Positions 1 through 10,673 of a DNA stretch of 64,000 nucleotides are shown here, piece by piece. Where the stretch lies: assembly GCA_009746045.1 (NCBI GenBank), contig RPFO01000065.1, positions 5,908,124 to 5,972,123 on the forward strand, in the 5' to 3' direction. The position numbers and the translations under genes were made by a program. Positions within the stretch are counted from its first letter, which is position 1. Every line of letters starts with the position of its first letter. The stretch comes from Mesostigma viride (lineage: Eukaryota > Streptophyta > Mesostigmatophyceae > Mesostigmatales > Mesostigmataceae). Below the pieces are notes generated by a model that worked only from the letters and a program-made list of their open reading frames with translations, did no database searches and was not told the origin of the DNA.

Positions 1-1
1 T

Positions 2-478
2 CAGCGGGGTCCACCGTCAAGAGAGTACCACACCGCCCTGCCCGGCGTCACCAGCCTGCAACTAGAGGTCAGCAACTCCGGGCAGCCCTTCCGCACCCTG
101 ACAGTGGCGTCTGCCCCGCTGTTCGAGATGGCCGAGATCTACCTCGACCAGATCGTGCCCGCCCGGAACAGCGAACTGGCACTGAATATCCTGACCGCCG
201 CAACCGTCGATGTGACCAACGGCCAGGCCGAGCTCCCCGTCAGCGTGGATGGCACACAGTTCGGGACGTCCTCCCTGACCGCGACCGCCCAGGGACTAAA
301 GATAGACCTCGGTGGGTTGTACAAGACGGTCCTTGACCACCCCTCCGCCGGCTACGACATGTTTACTAGGGCGGGGCAGGTGTTGGCGATTACAATCCCG
401 CCAGGGTCTGTAACGGCGGACGGAGAGGTCGTGAACAACGAGGTGGCACTGTCCATCTATCTCATCTCTCCTATTTGA
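2..478 (+). CDS. C-terminal part of a module-type, probably viral surface protein (5' end outside window)
   Basis: The frame is open from base 2 with no start codon, so the gene begins left of the window; about 158 residues are visible. There is no catalytic motif. The last 50 residues (ITIPPGS...DGEVV) follow the pattern of the C-terminal half of each module in the next gene (TFTIPAGSYTIDGVVV), so I read this as one beta-rich module of the same family. The stop lies 44 bases before the ATG of the next gene on the same strand, as in compact viral DNA. A virion fibre or surface role is inferred from a family member lying directly upstream of the capsid gene at 27775. The family itself is not one I recognise. 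Confidence 0.5.
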   Translation, partial: QRGPPSREYHTALPGVTSLQLEVSNSGQPFRTLTVASAPLFEMAEIYLDQIVPARNSELALNILTAATVDVTNGQAELPVSVDGTQFGTSSLTATAQGLKIDLGGLYKTVLDHPSAGYDMFTRAGQVLAITIPPGSVTADGEVVNNEVALSIYLISPI

Positions 479-688
479 AACACCTGAATCCTAAAAAATC
501 TCACCCGTGTTATAACTGAAGCATGTCACAAGCGGGGTCGATCTCTGACCTTGGAGTGACTGTGGGGCATCAAGTTTCGTTTAAGTGGCCAGCCGGAGCG
601 GCTGCTTAGGTTTTAGCGGACAAGTGTTCGAAGAGCGTCATTGGTGAATTACTTGGGAACTTGGGTTTCCCCGCGAAACTCCAACCGC

Positions 689-998
689 ACGTTCAGATTT
701 CCAAATCTCAAGTAAAGTTCGGCGCAACTTTCTGAACGGGGGCAGTTGACGAGCAGCATTCCTCCGGACGAATGAATTGCGTTCCATACTTGCGCAAAAT
801 TTTGAAAGGTAGCTTGCGTGCAGCCCTACTAAAATTTGCGCGGACGTTCAGATTTCCAAATCTCGGGTAAATGTCGGCGGAACTTTCTGAACGGGGGTAG
901 TTGGCGGGCAGCGTTCCTCCAGACGAATGAAATGCGTTCCATACTAGCGCAAAATTTTGAAAGGTAGCTTGCGTGCAGCCCTACTAAAATTTGCGCGA
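689..998. repeat. Two direct repeats of about 155 bp
   Basis: The unit starting ACGTTCAGATTTCCAAATCT at 689 recurs at 844 with few changes. Each copy ends with CTACTAAAATTTGCGC. Both lie inside the inverted-repeat insertion. Confidence 0.8.
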
Positions 999-1004
999 AG
1001 TGTG

Positions 1005-1200
1005 GGACTGAAAATTCGTAACGGAAACTTTTTGGTAGTTGCCGTCACTTCCTTTTGTGCAAACGTGTGGGAGTGAAAATTCGTAACGGAAACTTTTTGG
1101 TAGTTGCCGTCACTTCATTTTGCGCGAGTGTTGGGCTGAAAATTCGTAACGGAAACTTTTTGGTAGTTGGCGTCACTTCCTTTGGTTCGACTGAAAATTC
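1005..1200. repeat. Three direct repeats of about 63-65 bp
   Basis: TGAAAATTCGTAACGGAAAC starts at 1009, 1074 and 1137, each followed by TTTTTGGTAGTTG(C/G)CGTCACTTC. They also lie within the inverted-repeat insertion. Confidence 0.8.
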
Positions 1201-1352
1201 GCTGAAATTCGCTGAATTCGTACCGTAGCCTAATTTTTAGTACCTCGAAGTGACGGGGCACCTAAAAATTTGCCCACAAGTACACTTGGCAGCGCGCTCA
1301 CTGGGCAAAATTGTACAGCCGCTCCGGCGGGCCACTTGAACGAATTGTAATG

Positions 1353-3290
1353 TCTTGGTATGCAGGCACCTGGAATACAGATGCTGTGGGTGGGGGGGGG
1401 ATGCTTCCAATCGTGGACGTGAGCACTTCGGGAGGGGCGTTCAAGGATCAAACTGTGACCTTGATATTGAGTATACCATGGGGCACCTCAGGTGCACGGA
1501 TCGGTAACTATACTGGCAACCCCCCTCTCACTACCGCTTACGTAGATGGTGTTCCGCTTCAAGCTACCGCCGCATTTAGTCTGGGCACCGAGACGAATCG
1601 CGTTTCATCGGTTATCCTCATGTTCGGCTACGTTTACAACACCGTTCGGGACGCCCCGGGTGGCTGGCTCATGGACCAGCCAGGGAACCACCCGAACCTC
1701 CTGACGTTCACGATACCAGCGGGCTCATACACGATTGATGGTGTCGTGGTGGACAAGGCGGTCACCGGTTCGTCGCGCTTGTTGGTTGAACCCGAAGCAC
1801 CCCAGGCAGTCGGGACGATAGCCGACCTCGGAGCAACCGCGGCGTCCTGGTATGTGGGTACATGGACGACAGATGCCATGGGGAGCGGGCCTGGATTGCT
1901 CCCGGTCGTGGATGTGAGCGCTTCAGGATCCGCGTTCAAGGATCGTTCTGTGACCTTGTCTCTGACCGTACCATGGGGCACCTCAGGCGCGCGTATCGCA
2001 CCGACGAGTTCGACTGTAGGCGTCACCGCGTACGTAGATGGCATTCCGATTCCAGCTACCGTTAGCTTTAGAGTAGGGTATGACAGACCAGGGCCAGCGG
2101 GAAGGCATTCCTGGGTCGACGTGATGTTCGGCTACGTATACACCACCGTTCGGGACGCCCCGGGTGGCTGGCTCATGGACCAGCCAGGGAACCACCCGAA
2201 CCTCCTGACGTTCACGATACCAGCGGGCTCATACACGATTGATGGTGTCGTGGTGGACAAGGCGGTCACCGGTTCGTCGCGCTTGTTGGTTGAACCCGAA
2301 GCACCCCAGGCAGTCGGGACGATAGCCGACCTCGGAGCAACCGCGGCGTCCTGGTATGTGGGTACTAACGAGAACATAGATGCCATGGGGAGCGGGCCTG
2401 GAATCATTGCTCCCGGTCGTGGATGTGAGCGCGTTCAAGGATCGTTCTGTGATGTTGGTCCTAGACGTACCATGGGGCGCATGGGGCGCATCACACCATG
2501 ATGCGCGGATCACACCAACGAGTTCGACCATAGGCGTCACCGCGGACGTAGATGGCATTCCGATTCCAGCTACCGTAGCCTATAGAAAGGGCGTTGATAG
2601 AGAAAACGGAAGGAATTCCTTTATCTTCTTGATGTTCGGCTACGTATACACCACCGTTCGGGACGCCCCGGGTGGCTGGCTCATGGACCAGCCGGGTGAC
2701 CACCTCAACCTCATCACGTTCACGATACCGGCAGGGTCGTACACCCTGGACGGTGTGGTAGTCGACAAGGCCATCACCGGTTCGTCGCGCTTGTCGTTCG
2801 AACCCAAAGCACCCCAGGCGGTCGGGACGATATCCGACCTCGGAGTGACAGAGGGGTCTTGGTACGCGAGCAGCTGGAAGACAGACGCCGCCGTGGGTGC
2901 GGGGGGGATGCTTCCGGTGGAAGTCACTTCGGAGTTCAAGAACAATATGGTGTCACTGTTCCTTCGCGTACCATGGGGCGCGTCCGGTGCTCGGATTGGT
3001 CGGGCAAATCTGGCGTCCCTGTCCATTGCGGCTGACGTGGATGGAGTTCCGCTTCAAGTTAGCGCCGCGTTTTCCGAGGGTAACGAAAACGCGCCAAAGT
3101 CGGCACTCATATTCATGCTGGGATACGTTTACAACACCATTCGGGACGCCCCGGGGGGGTGGTTAATGGACCAGCCGGGGGACCACCCCAACCTCTTCAC
3201 CTTCACGATACCGGCGGGTTCGTACTCCCTGGACGGCGTCGTGGTCAACAGGGCAATCACCGCATCCGCACGCCTGTCGTTTGTCGACAT
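1353..3290 (+). repeat. Coding tandem repeat, about 504-bp modules
   Basis: The string ACGCC(CC) of the RDAPGGW segment occurs at 1651, 2155, 2663 and 3146, giving spacings of 504, 508 and 483 bases. About 210 bp are practically identical between the first two copies (1651-1860 and 2155-2363), pointing to recent tandem duplication or gene conversion. The 508 spacing is not a multiple of three and contains the four-base insertion that breaks the frame. Confidence 0.85.
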
Positions 3291-4098
3291 AGTTGATGTC
3301 CCCCTGAGGAGCCTGCCTCAGACGGCACAATAGAAGACTTATCTCCCCACCTGACTGCGGCTTGGTTTCTCTTCGTGTCCCCAACCAACGTCGACGATGT
3401 CCGCGCTCGAGTACCGGCCGCCTCGCTAGGGGCGGATGGCAAATGGGCCTTGACGTCGCGGGTTTACGATTGGGAGACAAACTGGGTCTCCAGCGATGTT
3501 GTTCTCGCTCTCGAGTTCTCTACCGTGCGCACCGTATCGAGAGGAAGCGTCCAGGCATTCGTATGGGACCTGATGGCGTCCAATGTGTCCATGGCTCCAG
3601 GGGTGGACGCATTCGAAACGACTGGCACCGGCAAGGGCGCGATCACAACAGCATACCTTCGCCTGGGTGACATCAAGGCTCTTTCATCCGAAAACGGCGT
3701 GGACGTGTTGACTAGTGTGAACAATATCCGCGTGACCCTTCCGCGGGACTCTTAGAAGTGGAGGGGGTGGCCATAAACAAAGACGTGCGCATGACTTGGA
3801 ACTTTGATACGTCCCCCGCGCCAACAGGCACGATCCAAGACCTTTCGACGGCCCTGTCAGATGCCTACCTGGTTTTCCAATCTCCAACTGGCGCCTTGTA
3901 CGGAACAGTGCCCGCTGCCTCCAAAGGTGCCGACGGTGTATGGTCCCTGAACACACCGGTGAGTGACTGGAAGTCCATTTACACATCTCGTCCTGATGCC
4001 GAGGTCGTGCTTGAACTGCAGTTTGAAACGCCCCCATCAGGTCGCACGGTCTCGAGGGGAGGCAGCGTGACCGCCTTCGAGTGGGCGCTGGAGAACAC

Positions 4099-4670
4099 TG
4101 TTACGCCGCGGATATCTACCTCCACCTCTACCTCTAATGGGCCTGATACTACCTAAACTGGTCAGGCCTCCTCTACTTAACCCTCTGGCGAAAGACGAAC
4201 GTGACGGAGCTGATCTCAATGCATTAACGTAAGTGTTGCTATAATACGCCATACAACCATTTACCAAAACCCGTTTACTCCAGGAATAGAGGAAGGAAAC
4301 ACAACTACACTGCCGTGACCCAAGCCTAAATGTGTCAATTCACTTAACACACGCCGAGTGCACACACAAGGGTAGAACGCGCATAAATGATCACCAACGG
4401 TCCAACACGCTCGGGCCGACATGGCCCTCGCCTACAGGTGCACGCTGGTCCACTAAATCTACTGATGCACGCTGGTCCACTACATTCTACCAAAGGATCA
4501 GGACCACTAGTAAAGTACGCGGCGCGGCGCCCAACGGCACCCAATGTACCACAGTACTGTTACGAGGACAATAATGTCCCGGTAGGAGCCTAAACGTAAA
4601 CCTAGGGACAACCGAGGCAAAGGACCTAATTTACGTCCGTAACTACAACGAATTGTTACGCGACGTAACA
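4099..4670 (-). repeat. 3' LTR of the chromovirus
   Basis: This 572-bp copy matches 22166-22739 almost fully. A 2-base length difference in a short A/G run (CACAAGGGTAG versus CACAAAGGGGTAG) is the clearest change, suggesting a fairly young insertion. Confidence 0.93.
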
Positions 4671-4686
4671 CCTCCCCCCCACAAAG
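4671..4686 (-). other. Polypurine tract of the chromovirus
   Basis: Read on the minus strand, a purine run TGTGGGGGGGAGG directly precedes the 3' LTR, the expected plus-strand primer position. It fixes the element's orientation. Confidence 0.8.
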
Positions 4687-5280
4687 GTAGGGAGCCCTCT
4701 CCCTACGCACAGGGAGGAAACGAAGGGGTAGGAAAAACCTAATGCACCCAGCACACACCAACACAATCGATAGACCATCCCAGATACAAAGCACCAATAG
4801 TTCACACGGTCTCCACCACCACGCCGGGTGGTGTAGGGTTAGCCAGCACCAAGCCTGGTGGTAGGTTCCCCTAACTGCCTGGAACGGAGTCCTGGCCGGG
4901 GGGGACGGCACTGGGCAGGACACACAGAGTAAACACATCAGCGCCAAGGACCAAGAACAGCCAACCAACTGGCCAGAATATGAGGCGACTCTACATACCG
5001 GAGGGACAACACCCTCAGGTCGGGCCTAAGGCCCTCTATCTAATGGCCATCCGTCTGGTAGGTACCACGGGAGGCCAGCAGGACCTCCAGGTAGGCCTGG
5101 TAATGGGCCACATCCTCAACATTGTCATGCCTATCTACGGTGAGGAAAACATCGGCCCACACGCCGTCAGGAAAAGGCCCAGAAAGGCCCAGTAATACCT
5201 ATGCTGAGTAAGAACGACCTGGCCACGGGCCCAGTCCAGGAAGCCACAGGCAAAGAGGCGAAGGAAAGGCTCTACCGCGA

Positions 5281-7325
5281 TCAAACAGAGGCCCGCAGGA
5301 GGAGGCGATGATACCGGATCCGAGGGCGCAACCCGTCGGGAAAAACAGGTCCACCAGGGGCTCCACGTTGGACGGCCACAACCGGATGTGCCGAACCTCT
5401 CGGGAGCGCCACCGACGCGTACACTGGCGCGACCCGAATGTCTCTAGGTAGTCGCTGGCCCGAGGAGGAGGGTGACCGCGGGAGTCTAGACCCTGGCCCG
5501 GTAGGGGCGCCGGACGCCGGGCATCCCACTCGAGGATGGGCTGGAGGACCGTGGTGTACGTAACACCCGGCACCGCAGGAAACTCTACCGTAAGGGCATC
5601 CGAAGCCATAATGCCCAGAGGCGGAGGGTAAGCCCACTGGAAACCCACCGTAGGTGTCCAAGTCGTTGTGGCGCCTAGCCCAGCGATACAGAACGCGCCG
5701 AACCAGGATCTCACCCTGGAACACAGGATCAGCTAAATAACCATGTCGAAAGGAGGCCGATCAGTCTCAATGGGTAGGCCACGATCCCGAGGCGCCCGAC
5801 ACACCTGGGAAAACCCGTAGGACATGGGCGAGATGGCAAGCTCGGCGGACGCGCGGCAGGTCACACTGGCGGCAGGCGAGCGCGGACATACCACATCCAG
5901 GCACGGGCGTGTCGCGCGACTCCGGCGTCGCATGCACCACAGAAGGAGCCCTGTCCCGATCACCCTGGGACAACTCCCGGAGGGAGTCGGAAGCGCGGGT
6001 AGCGCGAGGATCCTGACCGGTGGACCGAACAACCGCAGCCAAGGACAGAGAGGCCGGAGGGGCAGGGGCCGAAGCAGGGGCAGGAGCCGACACCGACGCA
6101 GGTGACACTGGTACAGCAGACGGTCGCGCCGGACCCGAAGCCAGAGGGGCCGTGACGGACCCGCCAACGAAGCTGGCGCGCCGGTCCCGTGCCGGTGCAC
6201 CCTCAGGCCACATGTTAAAATGGGGCCCGTAGGGACAGGCAGTCCTGCATAAGATTGACTACCATCCAGGCTCCAGTCAGGAACCGGAATCCTCTGCGGG
6301 GACCACCCTCCCAAAGCCTGGGCAGTCCGCTAGTGTCGCCAAAGAAGCCCCGCGACGGCTGCGACTGAGCTGGTGGAGGCTCGGAAGCAGCGACAGCGGG
6401 CGCGGTCACAGGGGCAGGGACTCGCGCGTAGGCGCAGGTACAGCGGTCACAGGCGCAGAGGCAGCAGGAGTCGCAGCAGCCGCCGGAACCACAGCGACCG
6501 CGGGCGCCAGCGGGGGCGCGGGCGAAGCCGTAGTCGCCGGGGCAACAGAAGGGGTAGGAGGCGCGGATCCAGCTGGCGTAGCCGGGACCTGCGCCTGGGC
6601 CGCCAGGAAGGCCCCAAACGCCGTGGTCAGGGACTGGATCTGAGCCTGCATAGCCGAGACCGTCGCCGAAAGAGGATCAGGCAAACCCGAAGGGGTAGGC
6701 TCCACTGCAACACCCGGGTCGACCGAGGGGACGACGGGACCGGAGAGGGAGGAACAGACGCCGAGGAGGCGGACGCAGCGCTCGAGGCAGAATAATCTGG
6801 AGTATAATGTACCTCGGTGGGGCGCCCGAAGGGGCAGGACCATCAACCGCTAGTCCCGCCGCCTGATCAGCTATCTCCATGAATTCTACGGCCCGTAAAA
6901 GGTCGCAGGGGTTCTCATCTACCTCAGCATCACCCTCAGCCGGAAGCCAAGGAAACACCTCCCGTAGGCAGGTACGGCCCACAGGGGTAGAGGGTAGGAG
7001 AACACACGGCAGCACCGGAGAACCGCATCTATCTGTTCCAAGGCGGGACAGCGGAACCACACCCCAACAAACAGTGTCCGGCATCGTCGAACCCGTGCAG
7101 GACAAGCTGGTGCGGCTCATTAGGGGAAGGACCATACCACGTGACCCCGAAGAGGGCCGCCCTGACTAAGCTCGCATGTTGGGCCTGAAGGGCCGGCTGC
7201 ACAACGCCACCCCGGTAACATGATCGCGACACCCAGCGGCCCGGAAGGGCCTCGAAATACAGCTCAGGGTCCGGTAGGGGCAGGGACGGCAGCGGGCTCT
7301 CAGCCGGAGGGGTAGGCTCTGTCAT
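5281..7325 (-). pseudogene. Broken accessory ORF downstream of pol in the chromovirus
   Basis: After the chromodomain there are about 2.7 kb before the 3' LTR. Minus-strand frames there hand over to one another: an ATG at 7325 (MTEPTPPAES), a switch near 7060, another near 6750 into a Pro/Ala-rich segment with a helical stretch (LSATVSAMQAQIQSL), then further pieces to about 5281. The amino-acid composition stays protein-like across the switches, so I take it as one decayed reading frame rather than chance. I recognise no domain. An envelope-like or regulatory 3' ORF is possible, but no membrane segment or signal peptide is evident. Confidence 0.4.
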
Positions 7326-7401
7326 GACGGCTGCGGAGGGGAGGGGACAACCAACCACCCGTCGACAGCAGACATAACATAAGAGAGGAGAAGGCCTACG
7401 A

Positions 7402-8376
7402 CTAGAGCTTGTGCAGGGTTTTATATTCCTGCAGCAGGCGACTACACCCATCTAGCTCACTCTCCGTATACCAAACCTTATCTACTTCACTACGAGCATA
7501 CATCCACTTCACTTTATACTGACGCTGGGTACCGCGGCCCTTTTTGATATCTCTATGGGCCACGATGCTTTCTACTTCGTCTTCTACTTCCCCAGTGTCA
7601 GGATTATGCTCTAAAGGGGCAGGCGCTAACTCCCTGCCAGCGAACGTACTAGGGTGGTACAGTTTAAGCTGGCTCCTATGGAAGGTGTTTGAATGCGTTT
7701 GCCAAGAGGTAGGGATATCGACTTTATACAAGAAATTTCCTACCCTAGACAACACATGGAAGGGTCCTAAGAAGGCAGGCCTAAGTTTGACCTTCAGTTC
7801 TGCTTCAAACTTATGAGCAAAACGGCCAACACGGGGGCCTTCTACTAATACTAGATCTCCTACTTCTATCTCAGGTGCTCGTCTATCTAAGGAGGCACGC
7901 AACCTAGCAAGGTACTTAGCCTGAGCTTTTTGATACCCTGAGATTGCGTGGTCATGAGCAGTTTTCATTCTATCTAGTAAGGACTGTACACCTTCTACAG
8001 TATCTCGGGACACATCATCCTTGTCCCGTAGAGGACTGGCTAAGAGAGAGGTAGGGGTAAGGGGCTGTCTACCAGTATCTAAGAAGAAGGGCGTATACCC
8101 ATGCGCAGCTTGGGGACAATTGTTGAGGGAGAACTCTACCAAACATAAATAATCCTCCCAATCACTACCCGAGCCATTAACATAGTGCCTCAGCGCTTCT
8201 TCTACTACTCTATTAAGACGCTCTACTAAATGAGAGGAGGAGGAGTGGTAGGCAGTACCGTAGGTAACCTTGGTACCGATGGCAGCGAAAAACTGCTGCC
8301 AAAAATCTGAGGTAAACAATTTATCCTTATCACTAATAAACTGCCTACTCAATCCATGATATCTATATACATTATT
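7402..8376 (-). pseudogene. Integrase C-terminal half plus chromodomain
   Basis: This continues the integrase core: ISDKDKLFTSDFW holds the second catalytic Asp and VERLNRVVEEALR the catalytic Glu. A GPF-containing linker follows, then a C-terminal chromodomain (VESIVAHRDI...QYKVKWMYA). In chromoviruses the chromodomain tethers the integration complex to marked chromatin. The upstream frame ends at 8349, and the join needs a one-base change within about 8371-8380, where the reading YRYHGLSRQF resumes. The fusion with the preceding frame is certain from family layout; whether the break is real or a sequencing error is open. Confidence 0.88.
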
Positions 8377-10589
8377 GAGGTAAGGCGAGCGCAGTCACGT
8401 GCGGTGAGTTCTAAAGGACACGGCACAAGATGGCACATACGAGTAAAACGATCTATGAACACCAGGATTTGGGCATTGCCCCTATCATTCTTTCTAAAAG
8501 GTCCTACAAAATCCATCATGATAGAATCCCAAGGCATGATAGGGTCAGGCAAGGTCCTAGGTTCTGCTATCTGTCCTACATTATTGGGTTTCATTTCCTG
8601 GCAAGATTGACAAGTTCTAACATACTCATCCACATCCTTATAAAGGGAAGGCCAGTAATAAGAGCGGGCTACTAGGTCCCGTACCCGTTTACCACCCTGA
8701 TGAGCAGCTAAGTCATGCAACTCAAAGAGCAAGGAGGAGCGACAGATAGGAGGGACATACAGGCGCCATTGAGGGGGAGAATCTGCTATCTGCACATATA
8801 AAAACCCACCTACAAATTTACAAGGGTGCTTGCCTAATTGTTGGGGATGTGCAGCAATGGCAGCTAATGCTTCCGGCTCAGTGGCCGTAAATCTACTAAT
8901 AAGGCGTTCAAGATCAGAGGTAGGCATCGCTACAGAAGTATCCAGAACAGGTTTAAAGAGATCTCCTACCGCCTTGCCAAAGAGAAGGGGAGGTCCTAGA
9001 GGAACTACGTTTTCATAAGACTTTCCTGACCTAGTCGCTATATGGCTAAGCGGTATAGAAATTTTATTTTTCCCCTCCCCCCCCACCGAGGCCACGGGGA
9101 GGGCCTCACACGGGAGAGAGAGTCCTACGTGAGAAAGGAGATCAGGCATGCGAACAGCTGTATGAAAGAGGTAGGCATAGGAATCATCATCAGGTAGTTC
9201 ACCATAAGGGGTTACACCCATAGTAGTAGGAACTAGAGTAGTATTGAGAACATCAAGGTCCTCGAAGAAGGAATAGTCTGCACGGCGAGAGAGTGCATCT
9301 GGTACTATGTTATCTACACCCTTGACATACTGAAGTTTAAAAGGGGAAAACTGTGCTAAAAATTCCATCCAGCGCGCTTGCCGAGGGATAAGGTTGGGTT
9401 GGGAGAGAAGATGGGTAAGGGGACGATGATCCGTTTGGATAACTAACCTATAAGGATCTAGCTCACAGGGTTCATTCAGGCAGACATCAAATTGAGCACC
9501 TTTAAGGAAGTGCTGCCACGCGTGGCAACAATACACCACAGCTAAGAGTTCCTGCTGGTGGACGGGATAGTTACGCTCCGCAGGGAGCATTGTCCTAGAG
9601 ATATACTCAATTGGCTGTAAGCCCTGACCCTGATCCTGGAGAAGGACACCACCTATAGCTACTTTACTAGCATCTGTAGCCACAACAAAGGGTTTAGTAG
9701 TATCCGGTAGGATGAGTACAGGAGGGGAAAGGAGTAGGGATTTTAGGCACTGAAAAGCAGACTGACACTCACTACTCCAAACAAAGGGGATATCCTTCTT
9801 TAATAAATGATTGATAGGGGCTGCTATAGTTGCGAAACGCGGGATAAAACGCCTATAGTAAGAAGCAATTCCTAGGAAACTACGTACACCTTTAACGTCG
9901 GTAGGAGTAGGCCATTCCTGAATTGACTTAGTTTTATCCGGGTCGGTAGCGACCCCGGCATCTGAAAGAACGTGCCCTAAAAATGGGACACTCCTACCCG
10001 AACGAACTTTAGCACGGCGCGCCCACAAAGAATTTTCAGCCATTATTTCTAATACTTTCTTTAAATCACGTAGGTGCGTTTCAAAATCAGGAGAGTAAAT
10101 GAGAATATCATCTAAGTAAGCTTGAGCACAAGAACGGTCATGCTCAGATAAAGAAACAGAGGAGAAGGAAGGATCTTTTAGATCAGAGGACACCTGAGGA
10201 AGATGAGAATTTCCCATAACAGGTCTAAGCACTTCATTCATTAACATTTGAAAAGAGGCAGGCGAGTTACAGAGTCCCATAGCCGCTACTCTAAACTGGT
10301 AATGACCAAAAGGGGTAGCAAAGGCGGTTTTATGGCAATCCTCTGGAGCTATCCGCAACTGCCAAAAACCATCCGCACAATCCAGTACTGTGAAACAAGT
10401 GGAACCTTTAACCTTATTAAATATATCATCAATACGAGGTAGAGGGTATTTAGATTTCACAGTAATATCATTCAACTTCCTATAATCAGTAACTAGGCGA
10501 AACTTGCCATTTGGCTTAGGAACTAACAGGACACCAGCTGAGTAGGGGGAGTTACTAGGCTCTATCAATCCTGCTTCTAATAATGACAC
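8349..10589 (-). CDS. pol: Chromovirus pol: reverse transcriptase, RNase H, integrase N-terminal half
   Basis: This frame of 746 codons reads RT, RNase H, integrase. RT shows LVTDYRKLN, FATPFGHYQF and the active site YLDD. RNase H begins VVATDASKVAIGG, with the tether DHRPLTHL and DALSR at its end. The integrase zinc domain shows H-x-H (HDLAAHQGG) and CQSCQ, and MMDFVGPF carries the first catalytic Asp. The frame opens after a shift near 10595: the expected start of RT (HSPMYRMGPTELKEL) lies in another frame just upstream. It copies the element RNA and integrates the cDNA. Neighbouring frames hold protease (upstream) and the integrase remainder (downstream). Confidence 0.95.
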   Translation of the reverse strand: MSLLEAGLIEPSNSPYSAGVLLVPKPNGKFRLVTDYRKLNDITVKSKYPLPRIDDIFNKVKGSTCFTVLDCADGFWQLRIAPEDCHKTAFATPFGHYQFRVAAMGLCNSPASFQMLMNEVLRPVMGNSHLPQVSSDLKDPSFSSVSLSEHDRSCAQAYLDDILIYSPDFETHLRDLKKVLEIMAENSLWARRAKVRSGRSVPFLGHVLSDAGVATDPDKTKSIQEWPTPTDVKGVRSFLGIASYYRRFIPRFATIAAPINHLLKKDIPFVWSSECQSAFQCLKSLLLSPPVLILPDTTKPFVVATDASKVAIGGVLLQDQGQGLQPIEYISRTMLPAERNYPVHQQELLAVVYCCHAWQHFLKGAQFDVCLNEPCELDPYRLVIQTDHRPLTHLLSQPNLIPRQARWMEFLAQFSPFKLQYVKGVDNIVPDALSRRADYSFFEDLDVLNTTLVPTTMGVTPYGELPDDDSYAYLFHTAVRMPDLLSHVGLSLPCEALPVASVGGEGKNKISIPLSHIATRSGKSYENVVPLGPPLLFGKAVGDLFKPVLDTSVAMPTSDLERLISRFTATEPEALAAIAAHPQQLGKHPCKFVGGFLYVQIADSPPQWRLYVPPICRSSLLFELHDLAAHQGGKRVRDLVARSYYWPSLYKDVDEYVRTCQSCQEMKPNNVGQIAEPRTLPDPIMPWDSIMMDFVGPFRKNDRGNAQILVFIDRFTRMCHLVPCPLELTARDCARLTSIMYIDIMD

Positions 10590-10673
10590 TAAAAATCTGT
10601 TTTAGTTCCTTTAACTCGGTAGGGCCCATTCTATACATCGGAGAGTGCGTAGGAACTGCACCGTCCTTGATAA

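Larger units (their letters stand above)
568..1352. mobile_element. 785-bp insertion with imperfect terminal inverted repeats (MITE-like)
   Basis: Without this segment the module before it (..LGVTVG) joins in frame to SWYAGTW, exactly as later modules read (LGVTEG-SWYASSW). The ends are inverted repeats: 578-604 and the reverse complement of 1316-1342 match at 25 of 27 positions, and weaker similarity runs out to CAT at both tips. No long ORF is inside, only two sets of direct repeats. No clear target-site duplication is visible, so the exact ends may be off by a few bases. It could be a non-autonomous DNA transposon or a foldback element. Confidence 0.6.
523..4098 (+). pseudogene. Long tandem-module surface/fibre-like protein gene, 5' part, broken
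   Basis: The gene starts at ATG 523 (MSQAGSISDLGV). The same G-(S/T)-I-x-D-L-G sequence opens each later module. After residue 15 the frame is interrupted by the insertion at 568-1352 and resumes at 1353 (SWYAGTWNTD). Four modules of about 160-168 residues follow; each has a PWG(T/A)(S/W)GA segment, an FGYVY or LGYVY-NT(V/I)RDAPGGWLMDQPG segment and a TFTIPAGSY-(S/T)-(I/L)DGVVV end. Two more divergent modules follow (3334-3755 and 3758-4098; VPAAS-GADG and VTLP motifs). Frame changes occur at 2403-2406 (four extra bases compared with module 2), near 3310-3325 and near 3740-3757. At 4098 a Ty3/gypsy element splits the last module, which resumes at 22740. Repeated beta-rich modules fit a virion fibre or adhesin, but this is inference; no known family is recognised. 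Confidence 0.6.

Noticed and set aside
1230..1451. Minus-strand frame with FKWPAGAA
   Set aside because: It is the inverted-repeat copy of the sequence at 578-604 read backwards, not a gene.
4332..4593. Small plus-strand reading frames in both gypsy LTR copies
   Set aside because: Identical in both LTRs because the LTRs are repeats; they read through promoter-type sequence and have no support.
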